A DNA stretch of 25,567 nt from Jatrophihabitans sp. (GTDB lineage: Bacteria; Actinomycetota; Actinomycetes; Mycobacteriales; Jatrophihabitantaceae). A program made the position numbers and the translations under genes. Location: NCBI GenBank assembly GCA_025966255.1, contig JAOPVG010000245.1, positions 1-25,567 of the forward strand, in the 5' to 3' direction. The notes under the pieces were generated by a model. That model had not been told where the DNA came from, ran no database searches, and saw only the letters and a program-made list of their open reading frames with translations. Below are positions 1 through 8,913 of the stretch, one piece after another. Within the stretch, counting starts at the first letter, position 1; every line of letters starts with the position of its first letter.

Positions 1-257
1 AGACGATCTACGTCTTCGCCTCGAAGGCCGGTGCTCCGACGAACCCGGACTGGTATCACAACCTGACCGTGGCCGGCACCGGGAGCGTCGAGGTCGGCAC
101 CGAGAGTTACCCGGTCGAGGTCGCCGAGCTCACCGGACCCGAGCGGGACCGCATCTATGCCGAGCAGGCGCGGCGGTACCCAGGGTTCGCCGAGTACGCG
201 CAGAAGACCGAGGGCATCCGCGCCATCCCGGTGCTCGCCCTGCGCCGCGCGGGCTGA
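1..257 (+). CDS. Deazaflavin-dependent nitroreductase family protein (DUF385), 3' end only
   Basis: The reading frame is already open at the left edge (codons begin at base 3) and ends at TGA 255-257, so only about 84 C-terminal residues are present. The stretch NPDWYHNL near residue 14 is the hallmark of the Ddn/DUF385 split-beta-barrel family, where it is followed by an Asn-Leu-Thr strand and a V-x-V-G segment as seen here. Family members bind the deazaflavin cofactor F420 and reduce quinones or nitro compounds; the substrate of this one cannot be inferred. The end of the protein, with a conserved 'YPGFAEYAQKT' helix and a hydrophobic last strand, looks intact. A second member of the same family lies near 21 kb on the other strand. 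The family call is secure, the function is generic. Confidence 0.85.
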   Translation, partial: TIYVFASKAGAPTNPDWYHNLTVAGTGSVEVGTESYPVEVAELTGPERDRIYAEQARRYPGFAEYAQKTEGIRAIPVLALRRAG

Positions 258-360
258 CTCGCCCGCCAACCAGTCTGTTCAGGCCGCTGCTGCGCGGGCC
301 GTACCAGAACGACTACCGGATCGCGTCTCGGTGTCGGCTCAGGTTCCGGCGACGCGCTGG

Positions 361-1185
361 TTAGGGCGCCCGGGGTGGTGGCGGAGCGTCGGTCGCCGGC
401 GGGTACTGAGCGGTCGGGGGCGCAGTGTGCGCGCCGCCGGCCGAGTAGTTCGACGCGTAGTTCGAGCCGGCGCCCGGGTTTTCGTCCGGCGGCAGATTCT
501 CGTGGCGACCCACGCCGACGGGTTGGCCGTCCGGGTATCCGCTCGTACCGGCGCCCGGCGTGTTGGGCGCAACTGGGGCGTTGCGTTCCGCGGCCGCGCG
601 TCGCTCGTTCTCGCGGGCGACCTGCTCCTCGACCAGGCGGCGCTGTTCGGCCTCGGCGGCCAGCTCGGCCTCGGCGCGGCGTTCGGCGGCCCGGACGTCG
701 CGGACGCTGTGCACGGACAATCGACCGATCGCGACGGCCGCGACGAACAGGATGGCGGCGCCGATGCCGTAGAAGAACAGGAGTTCCTCGAGCGCCCGGA
801 CGCCCTCGCTCGACGCCGGATCGGGGGTACCGAGATTGAGGTTCAGCACGCCGGTCAGGGGCGGACCCACGATCAGCCACGCGCCACTGGCGACCCCGAG
901 CCAGCCGCCGAGACTGGTGGTGAGCCGGCTGGCGCTGACGAGGAGCAGCAGGCCGCCGAGGAAGGCGGCCGCGCCCGGAAGGACCTCGAGCCAGCCGCGG
1001 GCCGCGGTCCAGTGCCACGCCGTGTTCGGCGCCGGGGTGAATGCCAAATTGAAGTACGGGCCGATGAAGGGCACCAGCGCGGCCCACGCGCCGAGCAGGA
1101 GCAGCAGCAGCCCGCTCATCGCGCCGCGGGTCCGCGGCACACGTACCCGACTTGCCTTGACGCTCGCGCTCAGGTCTGCGGTCAT
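361..1185 (-). CDS. Four-helix membrane protein with coiled-coil, proline-rich tail
   Basis: This is a 274-residue protein I do not recognise. Four hydrophobic segments lie at about residues 21-45, 65-85, 92-114 and 133-155, with a loop containing NTAWHWTAARGW between the first two. They are followed by a highly charged Ala/Glu/Arg helix (about 160-202) that should form a coiled coil, and a Gly/Pro/Asn-rich tail to residue 274, presumably cytoplasmic. The start was placed at ATG 1185 because GGAG precedes it by about 7 nt (CTGGAGACCGTGATG on the minus strand). The open frame extends far upstream, but that part is antisense to rarA and has no membrane-protein character. The neighbours give no functional clue: the gene converges on the DUF385 gene and is divergent from rarA. 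Coding reality is well supported by the hydrophobic pattern; the role is unknown. Confidence 0.75.
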   Translation of the reverse strand: MTADLSASVKASRVRVPRTRGAMSGLLLLLLGAWAALVPFIGPYFNLAFTPAPNTAWHWTAARGWLEVLPGAAAFLGGLLLLVSASRLTTSLGGWLGVASGAWLIVGPPLTGVLNLNLGTPDPASSEGVRALEELLFFYGIGAAILFVAAVAIGRLSVHSVRDVRAAERRAEAELAAEAEQRRLVEEQVARENERRAAAERNAPVAPNTPGAGTSGYPDGQPVGVGRHENLPPDENPGAGSNYASNYSAGGAHTAPPTAQYPPATDAPPPPRAP

Positions 1186-1256
1186 CACGGTCTCCAGGAT
1201 CGCCTCGGTCGTTTGGTCTTTGTTCCGAAAGGCTTCCCCGAAGGCCGGGCCCCCAA

Positions 1257-1421
1257 TCACAGCGGCTGGTGCGCTGACCGCTCGACCGCCCAGAGGGCGT
1301 GCTGCCGCACGGCGCTGTCCGACTCGCCCCCGCAGCGCGCGGCGAACTTCCTGCGGGTGCGGCGACCGGCAGCACCGGACCGCAGGAACGTCAACAACGG
1401 CCACTGCCGGAGAACCGGCAA
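1257..1421 (-). CDS. Possible small protein or gene remnant (54 aa)
   Basis: On the minus strand a frame from TTG 1421 to TGA 1257 encodes 54 residues. It has a hydrophobic beginning (PVLRQWPLLTFLRS), a basic middle and an amphipathic end containing ESDSAVRQHALWAVERS, which resembles the last helix pair of a HEAT-like repeat. Counting by hand, 49 of 54 third codon positions are G or C, against roughly 70% at position one and 61% at position two. This is the gradient expected of real genes in such a genome, and the bias fades upstream of the TTG. There is no convincing ribosome binding site and the start is TTG, so it could be the 3' remnant of a larger gene. It lies between rarA (divergent) and the membrane protein (same strand, 71 bp downstream). 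I do not recognise the family. Confidence 0.4.
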   Translation of the reverse strand: MPVLRQWPLLTFLRSGAAGRRTRRKFAARCGGESDSAVRQHALWAVERSAHQPL

Positions 1422-1434
1422 CCCACCTGGCTCG

Positions 1435-1440
1435 TAGGCT
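1435..1440 (+). promoter_or_regulatory. -10 box of a leaderless promoter for rarA
   Basis: TAGGCT ends 6 nt before the GTG start of rarA, so transcription would begin at or next to the start codon. No Shine-Dalgarno sequence is visible. This fits the leaderless pattern repeated at other genes in the window. No clear -35 element was seen. Confidence 0.5.
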
Positions 1441-1446
1441 CGTCGC

Positions 1447-2781
1447 GTGACCCTCTTCGAGCCGGACCGCGACGCACGACCGGCGGCCGAGCCGCTGGAT
1501 GCAGCGGCGCCATTGGCGGCCCGGATGCGCCCGCGCACCCTCGACGAGGTGGTCGGCCAGGAACACCTGCTGGCGTCCGGGTCCCCGCTGCGCCGTCTGG
1601 TGGAGGGCGACGCCCCGATGTCGCTCATCCTGTTCGGCCCTCCCGGCACCGGCAAGACCACGCTCGCGCTCATCGTGTCGTCGGCCACCAACCGTCGCTT
1701 CGAGCAGCTCTCCGCGCTCAACGCCGGGGTCAAGGACGTCCGCGAGGTCATCGCCCGCGCCAAGGCCGAACTCACCCACAACGGCCGCCAGACCGTCCTG
1801 TTCATCGACGAGATCCATCGCTTTTCCAAGACCCAGCAGGACTCCCTGCTGTCGGCCGTCGAGGCGCGGCACGTCACTCTCGTCGCCGCGACTACGGAGA
1901 ACCCGTTCTTCTCGATCGTGGCGCCGCTGCTCTCGCGCAGCTTGCTGCTGACCCTGCAACCGCTCGACGACGCCGCGGTCGGGCAGCTGGTCGACCGCGC
2001 GCTGACCGACGAGCGCGGGTTGAACGACGCCGTCAGGCTCGACGACGACGCCCGCGCCCACCTGCTGCGGTTGTCGGGCGGGGACGCCCGCCGCGCCCTC
2101 ACCGCGATCGAGGCGGCCGCCGGAACCGTCCTCGCCGAGGGTCGCTCGGCAATCGATCTCGCCACGCTGGAGCAGGCCGTCGACAGCGCGGCGGTGCGCT
2201 ACGACCGCGACGGCGACCAGCATTACGACGTCATCAGCGCCTTCATCAAGTCGATCCGCGGCTCCGACGCCGACGCCGCGGTGCATTACCTGGCCCGGAT
2301 GCTGGAGGCGGGCGAGGACCCACGCTTCATCGCCCGTCGCCTGGTGGTGCACGCCTCTGAGGACATCGGGCTGGCCGACCCGACGGCCTTGCTCGCCGCC
2401 ACCGCTGCGGCCCAGGCCGTGCAGCTGATCGGACTGCCCGAAGCGCGGATCAACCTGGCGCAGGCGACGATCCACCTCGCCCTCGCGCCGAAGTCCAACG
2501 CCGTCATCCGGGCCATCGACGCGGCCCAGGCCGACGTCAAAGCCGGCCTGGCCGGAGCCGTGCCACCTGCCCTGCGCGACAGCCACTACCCGGGCTCGGC
2601 CAAGCTCGGTGCCGGCGCCCGCTACGTGTACCCCCCGGACGTACCTGACGGCGTCGTGACCCAGCAGTACCCGCCCGACGAGCTGGTCGCGCGCGACTAC
2701 TACGAGCCGGCCGGTCGGGGCAACGAGAAGGCGGTCGGGGAGCGGCTGACCCGATTGCGGGCCGTCATCCGAGGCACGTAG
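1447..2781 (+). CDS. rarA: Replication-associated recombination protein A (RarA/MgsA AAA+ ATPase)
   Basis: The 444-residue product has the full clamp-loader-like AAA+ core of the RarA/WRNIP1 family. The N-terminal segment '[20 protein letters not shown]' (about 23-42) is typical. Walker A GPPGTGKT is at residues 64-71, Walker B LFIDEIH near 118-124, sensor-1 TTEN near 149-152 and a Ser-Arg finger near 163-164. The C-terminal half carries the family helices ([21 protein letters not shown] segment, then [16 protein letters not shown] and the '[10 protein letters not shown]' motif). RarA acts at stalled replication forks with SSB and clamp-loader functions. Length is normal. GTG 1447 is the chosen start because a TAGGCT -10 box lies 6 nt upstream and the protein then begins just ahead of the conserved RPRTLDE segment. 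In actinobacteria this gene commonly precedes alaS, as here. Confidence 0.95.
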   Translation: MTLFEPDRDARPAAEPLDAAAPLAARMRPRTLDEVVGQEHLLASGSPLRRLVEGDAPMSLILFGPPGTGKTTLALIVSSATNRRFEQLSALNAGVKDVREVIARAKAELTHNGRQTVLFIDEIHRFSKTQQDSLLSAVEARHVTLVAATTENPFFSIVAPLLSRSLLLTLQPLDDAAVGQLVDRALTDERGLNDAVRLDDDARAHLLRLSGGDARRALTAIEAAAGTVLAEGRSAIDLATLEQAVDSAAVRYDRDGDQHYDVISAFIKSIRGSDADAAVHYLARMLEAGEDPRFIARRLVVHASEDIGLADPTALLAATAAAQAVQLIGLPEARINLAQATIHLALAPKSNAVIRAIDAAQADVKAGLAGAVPPALRDSHYPGSAKLGAGARYVYPPDVPDGVVTQQYPPDELVARDYYEPAGRGNEKAVGERLTRLRAVIRGT

Positions 2782-2850
2782 GAGGGGCCGGAATGACCCG
2801 CTAGGGTCGGCGGGTACCGATCGATCACTACGACTGCCGGGGGAGGCCCG

Positions 2851-3258
2851 ATGTCCGGAGCGGCCATCGCTGCGCTGATAGCCGCGATCGCGTTTGCCCT
2901 GCTGGTGCTGCTACTCGCCGTCCCGATGCTCAAGCTGGGCCGGACGCTCGACGAAGCCACGCTGGCCGTCCGCAAGACGCATGAGGGCGCGACGCCACTG
3001 CTCGTCCAGGCCCAGGACACGGTGACGCAGGTCAACGCGCAACTGGTGCACATCGAGGGCATCGCCAAGAACGTCAACTCGATGACCACGAACGTCGCGG
3101 CGATGACAGCCGTCGTCTCCAGCACACTCGGCAGCCCGATGATCAAGGCTGCCGCCTTCACCTATGGCGTCCGCAAGACGGTGTCCGACCGGCGCGACGC
3201 TGATGCCGTCAAGGCCGCGCGGCGTAAGCACCGCTCCAGCCGCCGCAGCGAGGGCTGA
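2851..3258 (+). CDS. DUF948 domain-containing membrane-anchored protein
   Basis: This 135-residue protein has an N-terminal transmembrane helix (about residues 4-26, AAIAALIAAIAFALLVLLLA) and then an amphipathic, Thr/Val/Asn-rich helical segment (about 30-105) containing 'VNAQLVHIEGIAKNVNSMT', characteristic of DUF948. It ends in a basic tail rich in Arg and Lys. The ATG is preceded by a strong GGGGGAGG ribosome binding site, unlike the leaderless genes nearby. The family is widespread upstream of alaS in actinobacteria and is biochemically uncharacterised; the architecture suggests a membrane-tethered coiled-coil protein. It is followed 4 nt later by the DUF6167 gene, with which it is almost certainly cotranscribed. 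Confidence 0.88.
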   Translation: MSGAAIAALIAAIAFALLVLLLAVPMLKLGRTLDEATLAVRKTHEGATPLLVQAQDTVTQVNAQLVHIEGIAKNVNSMTTNVAAMTAVVSSTLGSPMIKAAAFTYGVRKTVSDRRDADAVKAARRKHRSSRRSEG

Positions 3259-3262
3259 TCCG

Positions 3263-3511
3263 ATGCGCAGACTCTTCTGGCTCGCCATGGGCGTCACGAT
3301 CGGCGCGATGGTGGTGCGCAAGCTCTCCCGCGTCGCCGAGAAACTCACCCCCCGCGGAATGGCCGGCGGCATCGGCGCGGGCCTGGCAGAACTCGCCGAC
3401 GCGATCCGCGACTTCGCCGCCGACGTCCGCGAGGCGATGACCGAACGCGAAGCCCAGCTGCGCGAGAGCACCGGCCTGGACGGCCACCTCGGCAAGGTCG
3501 CCAGCGAGTAA
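3263..3511 (+). CDS. DUF6167 family small protein
   Basis: The 82-residue product starts at ATG 3263, 4 nt after the DUF948 stop codon. It opens with [15 protein letters not shown], a hydrophobic segment (about residues 3-18) that would insert in the membrane, and then '[19 protein letters not shown]' and an acidic-basic helix ([20 protein letters not shown]). This is the usual form of the uncharacterised DUF6167 family that sits between DUF948 and alaS in actinobacteria. Role unknown. The longer open frame starting at 3164 overlaps the DUF948 gene in another frame and is not used. Confidence 0.85.
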   Translation: MRRLFWLAMGVTIGAMVVRKLSRVAEKLTPRGMAGGIGAGLAELADAIRDFAADVREAMTEREAQLRESTGLDGHLGKVASE

Positions 3512-3542
3512 GGCCCTACCGCCGGTCTGGCAGAGTGGCAAT

Positions 3543-6248
3543 GTGCAATCTGCAGAGATCCGGCAGCGTTTCTTGGGCTACTTCGAGCGCACCGGACACA
3601 TGGTCGTCCCGAGCGCACCGCTGCCCTTCGACGACCCCAACCTGCTGTTCGTCAACGCCGGCATGGTGCAGTTCGTCCCGTACTTCGTCGGCCAGCAGCA
3701 AGCGCCCTGGAAGCGCGCGACGAGCATTCAGAAATGCGTCCGCACGCAGGACATCGAGGAAGTCGGCAAGACCACGCGGCACGGCACGTTCTTCCAGATG
3801 AACGGCAACTTCAGCTTCGGCGATTACTTCAAGGACGTCGCGATCCAATTTGCGTGGGATCTGTCGACCGGCCCGATCGCCGACGGCGGTTTCGGACTCG
3901 ACGGCGACCGCATCTGGGCCACCGTCTACGTCGACGACGACGAGGCCATTGACATCTGGCACAAGCAGATCGGGTTGCCGCTGGACCGGATCGTCCGCAA
4001 GGGTATGGACGACAACTTCTGGTCGATGGGGATCGCCGGACCGTGCGGGCCCTGTAGCGAGTTGTACTACGACCGCGGCCCCGAGTACGGCGTGGAGGGC
4101 GGCCCCGCGGTCGACGAGGACCGCTACATGGAGTTCTGGAACCTCGTCTTCATGCAGAACGTGCGCGGCCCGCAGACCGGACCGGGCAAGTCCGACTACG
4201 AGATCCTCGGCGAGCTGCCGAGCAAGAACATCGACACCGGCATGGGCATGGAGCGGGTGGCCACGCTGCTGCAGGGCGTCGACAACCTGTACGAGATCGA
4301 CCAGACCCGGCCGATCCTCACCCGCGCCGCTGAATTGGCCGGCAAGGTCTACGGCGTGCACTCCGGGCACGCGGCCAGTGAGTCGCACCCGGATGACGTG
4401 CGGTTGCGAGTGATCGCCGATCACGTCCGCACGGCGCTGATGCTCATCGGCGACGGCGTGACGCCGGGCAACGACGGACGCGGCTACGTGGTGCGCCGAA
4501 TCCTGCGTCGCGCGATCCGCTCGATGCGCCTGCTCGGCTACGAGGACCCGGCCTTCCCCGAGTTGTTCCCGGTGGCGCGGGACTGCATGGCGCCGTCCTA
4601 CCCGGAGGTCGCCACCGGCTTCGACCGCATCGCCCAGTACGCCTACGCCGAGGAGGAAGCGTTCCGCCAGACGCTGCGGGCCGGCACCACGATCCTCGAT
4701 CTCGCGGTCGACGAGGCCAAGAAGTCGGGGGGCCAGCAGCTCTCCGGCGCCAGCGCCTTCCAGCTGCACGACACGTACGGTTTCCCGATCGATCTCACCT
4801 TGGAGATGGCGTCCGAGCAGGGCATCGAGGTCGACGAGCCGGGGTTCCGCCGGCTCATGGCCGAGCAGCGAGCGCGGGCCAAGGCCGATGCGGCCGCGAA
4901 GAAGACCAGCCACCTCGACCTGTCGCTGTACCGCTCGGCGCTCGAGACCGGACCGGTGCAGTTCACCGGGTACACGGAGACCGTCCGCGAGGCGACGATC
5001 ACCGCGCTGGTCGGGCCGGACGGGCTGCTGGCCGCGGCGCACGAGGGCGATGAGGTCGAGGTCATCCTCGATGCCACGCCGTTCTACGCCGAAGGTGGCG
5101 GTCAGCAGGCCGACTGGGGCCGGATGTCGGTGAACGCCCCCGGCCGCGAGGCCGAGCTCACCGTGGTCGACGTCCAGCAGCCATTGCCGGGCCTGATCGC
5201 GCACCGCGCCACCGTGCTGGCCGGCGAGGTCCGCACCGGTGACGTGGTGCTGGCTCGGGTCGACATCGAGCGGCGCGCGTCCGTGTCGCGCAGCCACTCC
5301 GCCACGCACCTGCTGCACTCCGGACTGCGGCGGGCACTGGGGGACTCAGCGGCTCAGGCCGGCTCGCTCAACGCGCCGGGCCGGTTGCGCTTCGACTTCA
5401 CGACACCGTCGGCCGTCCCGCACAGCGTGCTCGGCGACGTCGAGGACGAGATCAACGAGGTGCTGCTGCGCGACCTCGAGGTGCGCTGGTTCGTGACCGA
5501 CCAGGAAGAGGCGCGTCGCCTCGGCGCAATCGCGATGTTCGGTGAGAAGTACGGCGAGCAGGTGCGCATCGTCGAGATCGGGGACTACTCCCGCGAGCTC
5601 TGCGGCGGGACGCACGTCCCGCGCAGCTCGGTGATCGGCATGGTGAAGCTGCTCGGGGAGGCGTCCATCGGGTCGGGTGTGCGCCGGGTCGAGGCGCTCG
5701 TCGGACTCGACGCGTTCAAGTACCTCGCGCGTGAGCACACCATCGTCCAGTCCCTCGCCGGCGAGTTCAAGGCGCCGCCCGAGGAGCTGCCCGAGCGCAT
5801 CGGCGGCGTCCTGGATCGGCTCAAGTCGGCCGAGCGGGAGCTTGGCAAGCTTCGGGTCGGCCAGGTCCTGGCCAGTGCCGGGACGCTCGCAGCGTCGGCC
5901 CAGAACGTCAACGGTGTGCAGCTCGTCGCCGCCGAGGCACCGGCCGGCGTCGGTGGCAACGACCTGCGTTCGCTCGTGCTGGACGTGCGCGGTCGACTCC
6001 GGCCATCCGACCCAGCCGTCGTCCTCCTCGCCTCGCCCGCCGACGGCGGTGGCGTGGCGTTCGTCGCCGCGGTGAACGAGGCCGGCCAAGCGGCCGGGCT
6101 CGCCGCGGGCGAGGTCGTGCGCGCCTTCGCGCCGGTGCTGGGCGCCCGCGGGGGCGGCAAGGCGGATCTCGCTCAGGGGGCGGGCGGCGACGCCGCAAAG
6201 CTGACCGACGCGTTCGCGGCGGTCCGGGCCAACCTGACCGCGTCCTGA
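3543..6248 (+). CDS. alaS: Alanyl-tRNA synthetase
   Basis: This 901-residue protein, of normal length, charges tRNA-Ala with alanine in the cytosol. The class II catalytic domain begins at once ([24 protein letters not shown] N terminus, then [11 protein letters not shown] and the [13 protein letters not shown] motif). The editing domain carries both zinc-binding signatures: HSATH at residues 585-589 and CGGTH at 687-691. The C-Ala domain ends with the family's glycine-rich [15 protein letters not shown] segment. GTG 3543 was chosen because the conserved N terminus follows directly. There is no Shine-Dalgarno sequence, but CAGAGT at 3531-3536, 6 nt before the start, could be a weak -10 box. 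ruvX begins 2 nt after the stop codon, so alaS heads a ruvX-mltG-aroE operon. Confidence 0.97.
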   Translation: MQSAEIRQRFLGYFERTGHMVVPSAPLPFDDPNLLFVNAGMVQFVPYFVGQQQAPWKRATSIQKCVRTQDIEEVGKTTRHGTFFQMNGNFSFGDYFKDVAIQFAWDLSTGPIADGGFGLDGDRIWATVYVDDDEAIDIWHKQIGLPLDRIVRKGMDDNFWSMGIAGPCGPCSELYYDRGPEYGVEGGPAVDEDRYMEFWNLVFMQNVRGPQTGPGKSDYEILGELPSKNIDTGMGMERVATLLQGVDNLYEIDQTRPILTRAAELAGKVYGVHSGHAASESHPDDVRLRVIADHVRTALMLIGDGVTPGNDGRGYVVRRILRRAIRSMRLLGYEDPAFPELFPVARDCMAPSYPEVATGFDRIAQYAYAEEEAFRQTLRAGTTILDLAVDEAKKSGGQQLSGASAFQLHDTYGFPIDLTLEMASEQGIEVDEPGFRRLMAEQRARAKADAAAKKTSHLDLSLYRSALETGPVQFTGYTETVREATITALVGPDGLLAAAHEGDEVEVILDATPFYAEGGGQQADWGRMSVNAPGREAELTVVDVQQPLPGLIAHRATVLAGEVRTGDVVLARVDIERRASVSRSHSATHLLHSGLRRALGDSAAQAGSLNAPGRLRFDFTTPSAVPHSVLGDVEDEINEVLLRDLEVRWFVTDQEEARRLGAIAMFGEKYGEQVRIVEIGDYSRELCGGTHVPRSSVIGMVKLLGEASIGSGVRRVEALVGLDAFKYLAREHTIVQSLAGEFKAPPEELPERIGGVLDRLKSAERELGKLRVGQVLASAGTLAASAQNVNGVQLVAAEAPAGVGGNDLRSLVLDVRGRLRPSDPAVVLLASPADGGGVAFVAAVNEAGQAAGLAAGEVVRAFAPVLGARGGGKADLAQGAGGDAAKLTDAFAAVRANLTAS

Positions 6249-6250
6249 CT

Positions 6251-6715
6251 GTGGACCCCGCCGACACGCCGAAGCCGCCAGGACCGAATCCCCCAGGAAT
6301 CTGGTTCGCGGTCGACGTGGGCACAGTGCGGGTCGGCGTTGCGCGCAGTGACCCGCGCGGCGTCCTGGCGCTGCCTGTGGCGACTCTCACGCGCGATCCG
6401 CGTTCGGACCGCGACATCGCCGAGTTGGCGGGCCTGGTGGCCGATTACGAGGCCGCCGGGGTGGTGGTCGGGCTGCCGCGGACGCTGGCCGGACGGGAGG
6501 GCACGGCGGCGGACATGGCACGCTCGTATGGCACCGCGCTGGCGGCCAAGATCGCGCCGGTTCCCCTGGAGTACCTGGACGAGCGTCTGACCACGGTGTC
6601 AGCGCAGCGTAAGCTCCACGAAAGCGGTGTCCGGGGCCGAGCCGGCCGGGCCGTCATAGATCAACTTGCTGCCGTCGAATTGCTGCAACACTGGCTGGAA
6701 GTGCGCCGCTCGTGA
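6251..6715 (+). CDS. ruvX: Holliday junction resolvase-like nuclease RuvX (YqgF)
   Basis: The 154-residue protein has the RNase H-like fold signatures of RuvX/YqgF: VDVGTVRVGVARSD (about residues 21-34, with the catalytic Asp22), VVVGLPRTLAGREG in the middle, and LDERLTT near residue 109. The final RAGRAVIDQLAAVELLQHWL segment supplies the conserved C-terminal Asp. The family is implicated in 16S rRNA 3' end processing and/or resolution of branched DNA. A Pro-rich N-terminal extension of about 16 residues precedes the core. The GTG start is 2 nt after the alaS stop codon, implying translational coupling. Position between alaS and mltG is the standard actinobacterial order. Confidence 0.93.
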   Translation: MDPADTPKPPGPNPPGIWFAVDVGTVRVGVARSDPRGVLALPVATLTRDPRSDRDIAELAGLVADYEAAGVVVGLPRTLAGREGTAADMARSYGTALAAKIAPVPLEYLDERLTTVSAQRKLHESGVRGRAGRAVIDQLAAVELLQHWLEVRRS

Positions 6716-6776
6716 AGTTGCGGGAAGCGGTGCTGCGTCGCGGGACGAAGTCGACGAGAGAACGGAGCGTGCAGGC

Positions 6777-8063
6777 GTGAAGCAACGCGATCGTGAGTCG
6801 CTGGTCGACTACGAGACGCACGATTTGTTCTTCGGCCCCGCTGACGACGACCTGCTTCTGGACGACGAGTCCGTCGACGACTTTCGGCGCCCCAGCCCGC
6901 ACGCCCAGCCGCGCCCGTCGCGAAGTGAGTCCCGAGCCGACACCCTGCGGCGCTCGCGCACCCGGCGCCGGCGCCGTTTCCTTGGGATCCTTGCGCTGCT
7001 GCTGGTAGCGATGGTCGCGGTGTCCGGGTACTTCATTGCCCTGCCGATCTACCGCTACCTGCACCCCAGCGACTACAGCGGGTCGGGCAGCGGCTCAGTG
7101 ATCGTCACGATCCGCGCGAATGACGCCGCGACGCAGATCGGCCAAACGCTGCATGACCAGGGCGTGGTCGCGAGTGACCGCGCCTTCACCGACGCCGCGT
7201 CGAAGAACACCAACTCTCAGAACATCCAGCCCGGCTCGTACCGGCTGCACAAGCACATGTCCGGGACCAACGCGCTCTCCCTGCTCCTCGATCCGGCCTC
7301 GCGCGTGAACTCCGATGTCGTCGTCACAGAGGGCGCCACGATCGCCGACATCGCGAAGCGCCTCACGGCACCGCAGTGCACGGCCAAGTCCAGCGCCAAC
7401 ACTGTGTGCGGGCTCGGTCTGGGCAAGGCGGCGGTCACCAAGGCGCTCGTCAATGTCAAGGCGCTCGGCTTGCCCACCGACTACAAGATCGGCAACAAGG
7501 CGCCGGTGGCGGTCGAGGGATTCCTGTTCCCGGCCACCTACCCGTTCGACGACAAGACCGACGTCACCACGGCCCTGCAGCAGATGGTCGGCAAGTTCAC
7601 CGACCAGGCGCGGACGACGCGATTCACCGCGCAGGCCAAGGCATTGCACATCACGCCGTACGAGGAACTCATCATCGCCTCGATCGCGCAGGCCGAGGCG
7701 AAGTTCCCGCAGGACTACCCGAAGGTCGCCCGGGTCATCCTCAACCGCCTCAAGGTCTCCAAGAACCTGCAGATCGATGCCACGAGCGCGTACGCCGCGA
7801 AGCTCAAGGGCATCGACCCGACCAAGATCCCCTATGCGTCGACCCCCGGGCCGTACAACACGTACAACCATGCGGGCCTGCCGCCGACGCCGATCGGTAA
7901 TCCCGGCGCCGAGGCGATGAACGGCGCCGCTCATCCCGCCGCCGGCGACTGGCTCTACTACGTCAACGGGGACAAGGACGGTCACCTCTTCTTCACGAAC
8001 AGCGAGGCGGAGTTCACCCGGGCCGCCGCCAAGTGCAAGGCCAACAACTGGGGCTGCGGGTAG
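6777..8063 (+). CDS. mltG: Endolytic peptidoglycan transglycosylase MltG
   Basis: This is a single-pass membrane enzyme of about 428 residues that cleaves nascent glycan strands and helps end their elongation. A charged cytoplasmic N terminus (about 1-67: an acidic patch, then an Arg-rich patch) is followed by a transmembrane helix at about 68-90 and the extracellular YceG/MltG domain. The catalytic glutamate lies in ASIAQAEA (Glu307 with this start), in the place of the canonical ASIVEKE. The NTYNHAGLPPTPIGNPG and 'YYVNGDKDGHLFF' blocks near the C terminus are diagnostic. GTG 6777 was chosen: GGAG lies about 9 nt upstream, and the longer open frame overlaps ruvX. Replacement of the first Glu of the motif by Gln is compatible with activity because the second Glu is retained. 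Confidence 0.92.
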   Translation: MKQRDRESLVDYETHDLFFGPADDDLLLDDESVDDFRRPSPHAQPRPSRSESRADTLRRSRTRRRRRFLGILALLLVAMVAVSGYFIALPIYRYLHPSDYSGSGSGSVIVTIRANDAATQIGQTLHDQGVVASDRAFTDAASKNTNSQNIQPGSYRLHKHMSGTNALSLLLDPASRVNSDVVVTEGATIADIAKRLTAPQCTAKSSANTVCGLGLGKAAVTKALVNVKALGLPTDYKIGNKAPVAVEGFLFPATYPFDDKTDVTTALQQMVGKFTDQARTTRFTAQAKALHITPYEELIIASIAQAEAKFPQDYPKVARVILNRLKVSKNLQIDATSAYAAKLKGIDPTKIPYASTPGPYNTYNHAGLPPTPIGNPGAEAMNGAAHPAAGDWLYYVNGDKDGHLFFTNSEAEFTRAAAKCKANNWGCG

Positions 8064-8066
8064 TCC

Positions 8067-8891
8067 GTGGGTCCCGCCACGCTGGGCCGGGCCGCTGTGC
8101 TCGGCCGTCCGATCGCGCATTCGCTCTCGCCGGTGCTGCACCGCGCCGCCTACGCGGCGCTCGACTTGGACTGGACCTACGAGGCGATCGACTGCGGTGC
8201 CGCGGAACTGCCGGCCGTCCTCGCGTCGCGCACCGACTGGTCGGGCTTCTCGGCCACGATGCCGCTCAAGCACGCCCTGCTCGAGGTCGCGACCACGATC
8301 CAGCCGCTGGCCGCGGCGGTCGGGTCGGCCAACACGCTGTTGCCGGGCCCGGACGGCTGGATCGCTGACAACACCGATGTTGCCGGACTCGTCGCCGCGC
8401 TGGCCGAGTACGCCATCGCGCCGGACACGGTGACCATCCTCGGAGCCGGGGGGACGGCACAGGCGATGCTGGCCGCGCTGCTCGCGCTCGGGGTCGAGTC
8501 CTGCGACGTCCTGGTGCGGGAGCCGTCGCGGGCCGGGGCGCTGCTGAGCACGGCCGAGCGACTCGGCATCAGCGTGTCGCTCGGGGCGCTGGACGCCACG
8601 TCGGGTGCGTTGACCGCTGAGCTCGTCGTGTCGACCCTGCCGTCCGGCGCGGCCGACCCGCTTGCCGCGCGGCTGTGGCAGCCGACGCAGGCCGTCCTGG
8701 ACGTCGTCTACACGCCCTGGCCCACGGCGCTGGGTGCCGCGGCCGCCCGGAGCGGGGCGAAGGTCATCAGCGGCGCGCTGATGCTGCTGCACCAGGCCGC
8801 CGTGCAGGTGGCGTTGATGACCGGCCACGACGCGCCGGTCGATGACATGCGCGCCGCCCTGCACGCCGCCGCGCCCGACTGCGGCCTCTAG
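8067..8891 (+). CDS. aroE: Shikimate dehydrogenase
   Basis: The 274-residue product reduces 3-dehydroshikimate to shikimate. The shikimate-binding HSLSP (residues 18-22), the catalytic lysine in TMPLK (Lys68), SANTL (about 87-91) and DNTD with Asp104 are all present, as is the nucleotide-binding GAGGTAQA (about 127-134). The C-terminal 'MLLHQAAVQVALMTG' segment is also typical. Length is normal. GTG 8067 lies 3 nt after the mltG stop codon, so the gene is the last of the alaS-ruvX-mltG-aroE run. It converges with the molybdopterin oxidoreductase gene, leaving only 22 bp between the stop codons. Confidence 0.94.
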   Translation: MGPATLGRAAVLGRPIAHSLSPVLHRAAYAALDLDWTYEAIDCGAAELPAVLASRTDWSGFSATMPLKHALLEVATTIQPLAAAVGSANTLLPGPDGWIADNTDVAGLVAALAEYAIAPDTVTILGAGGTAQAMLAALLALGVESCDVLVREPSRAGALLSTAERLGISVSLGALDATSGALTAELVVSTLPSGAADPLAARLWQPTQAVLDVVYTPWPTALGAAAARSGAKVISGALMLLHQAAVQVALMTGHDAPVDDMRAALHAAAPDCGL

Positions 8892-8913
8892 CCGCGGACT
8901 CTGGCCACCCGCG

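Noticed and set aside
1186..2586. Upstream extension of the membrane-protein frame on the minus strand (to a 741-residue product)
   Set aside because: It is antisense to rarA, low in complexity with Gly/Arg/Val-rich shadow composition, and the real start at 1185 has a ribosome binding site.
2795..2808. GACCC-GCTA-GGGTC hairpin and TAGGGT box upstream of the DUF948 gene as a promoter or terminator
   Set aside because: The stem is short with no T tract, and the box is over 40 nt from the start with no -35 element. Cotranscription with rarA is as likely.
3516..5318. 600-residue minus-strand open frame opposite alaS
   Set aside because: It is an antisense shadow of alaS; long open frames opposite genes are expected at this GC content. 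It shows no recognisable motif.
8879..8897. Small hairpin GCGGC-CTCTA-GCCGC between convergent aroE and fdhF-like genes as a terminator
   Set aside because: The stem is only 5 bp with wobble extension, has no T tract, and overlaps the aroE stop codon. It is not distinguishable from chance in this GC-rich sequence.
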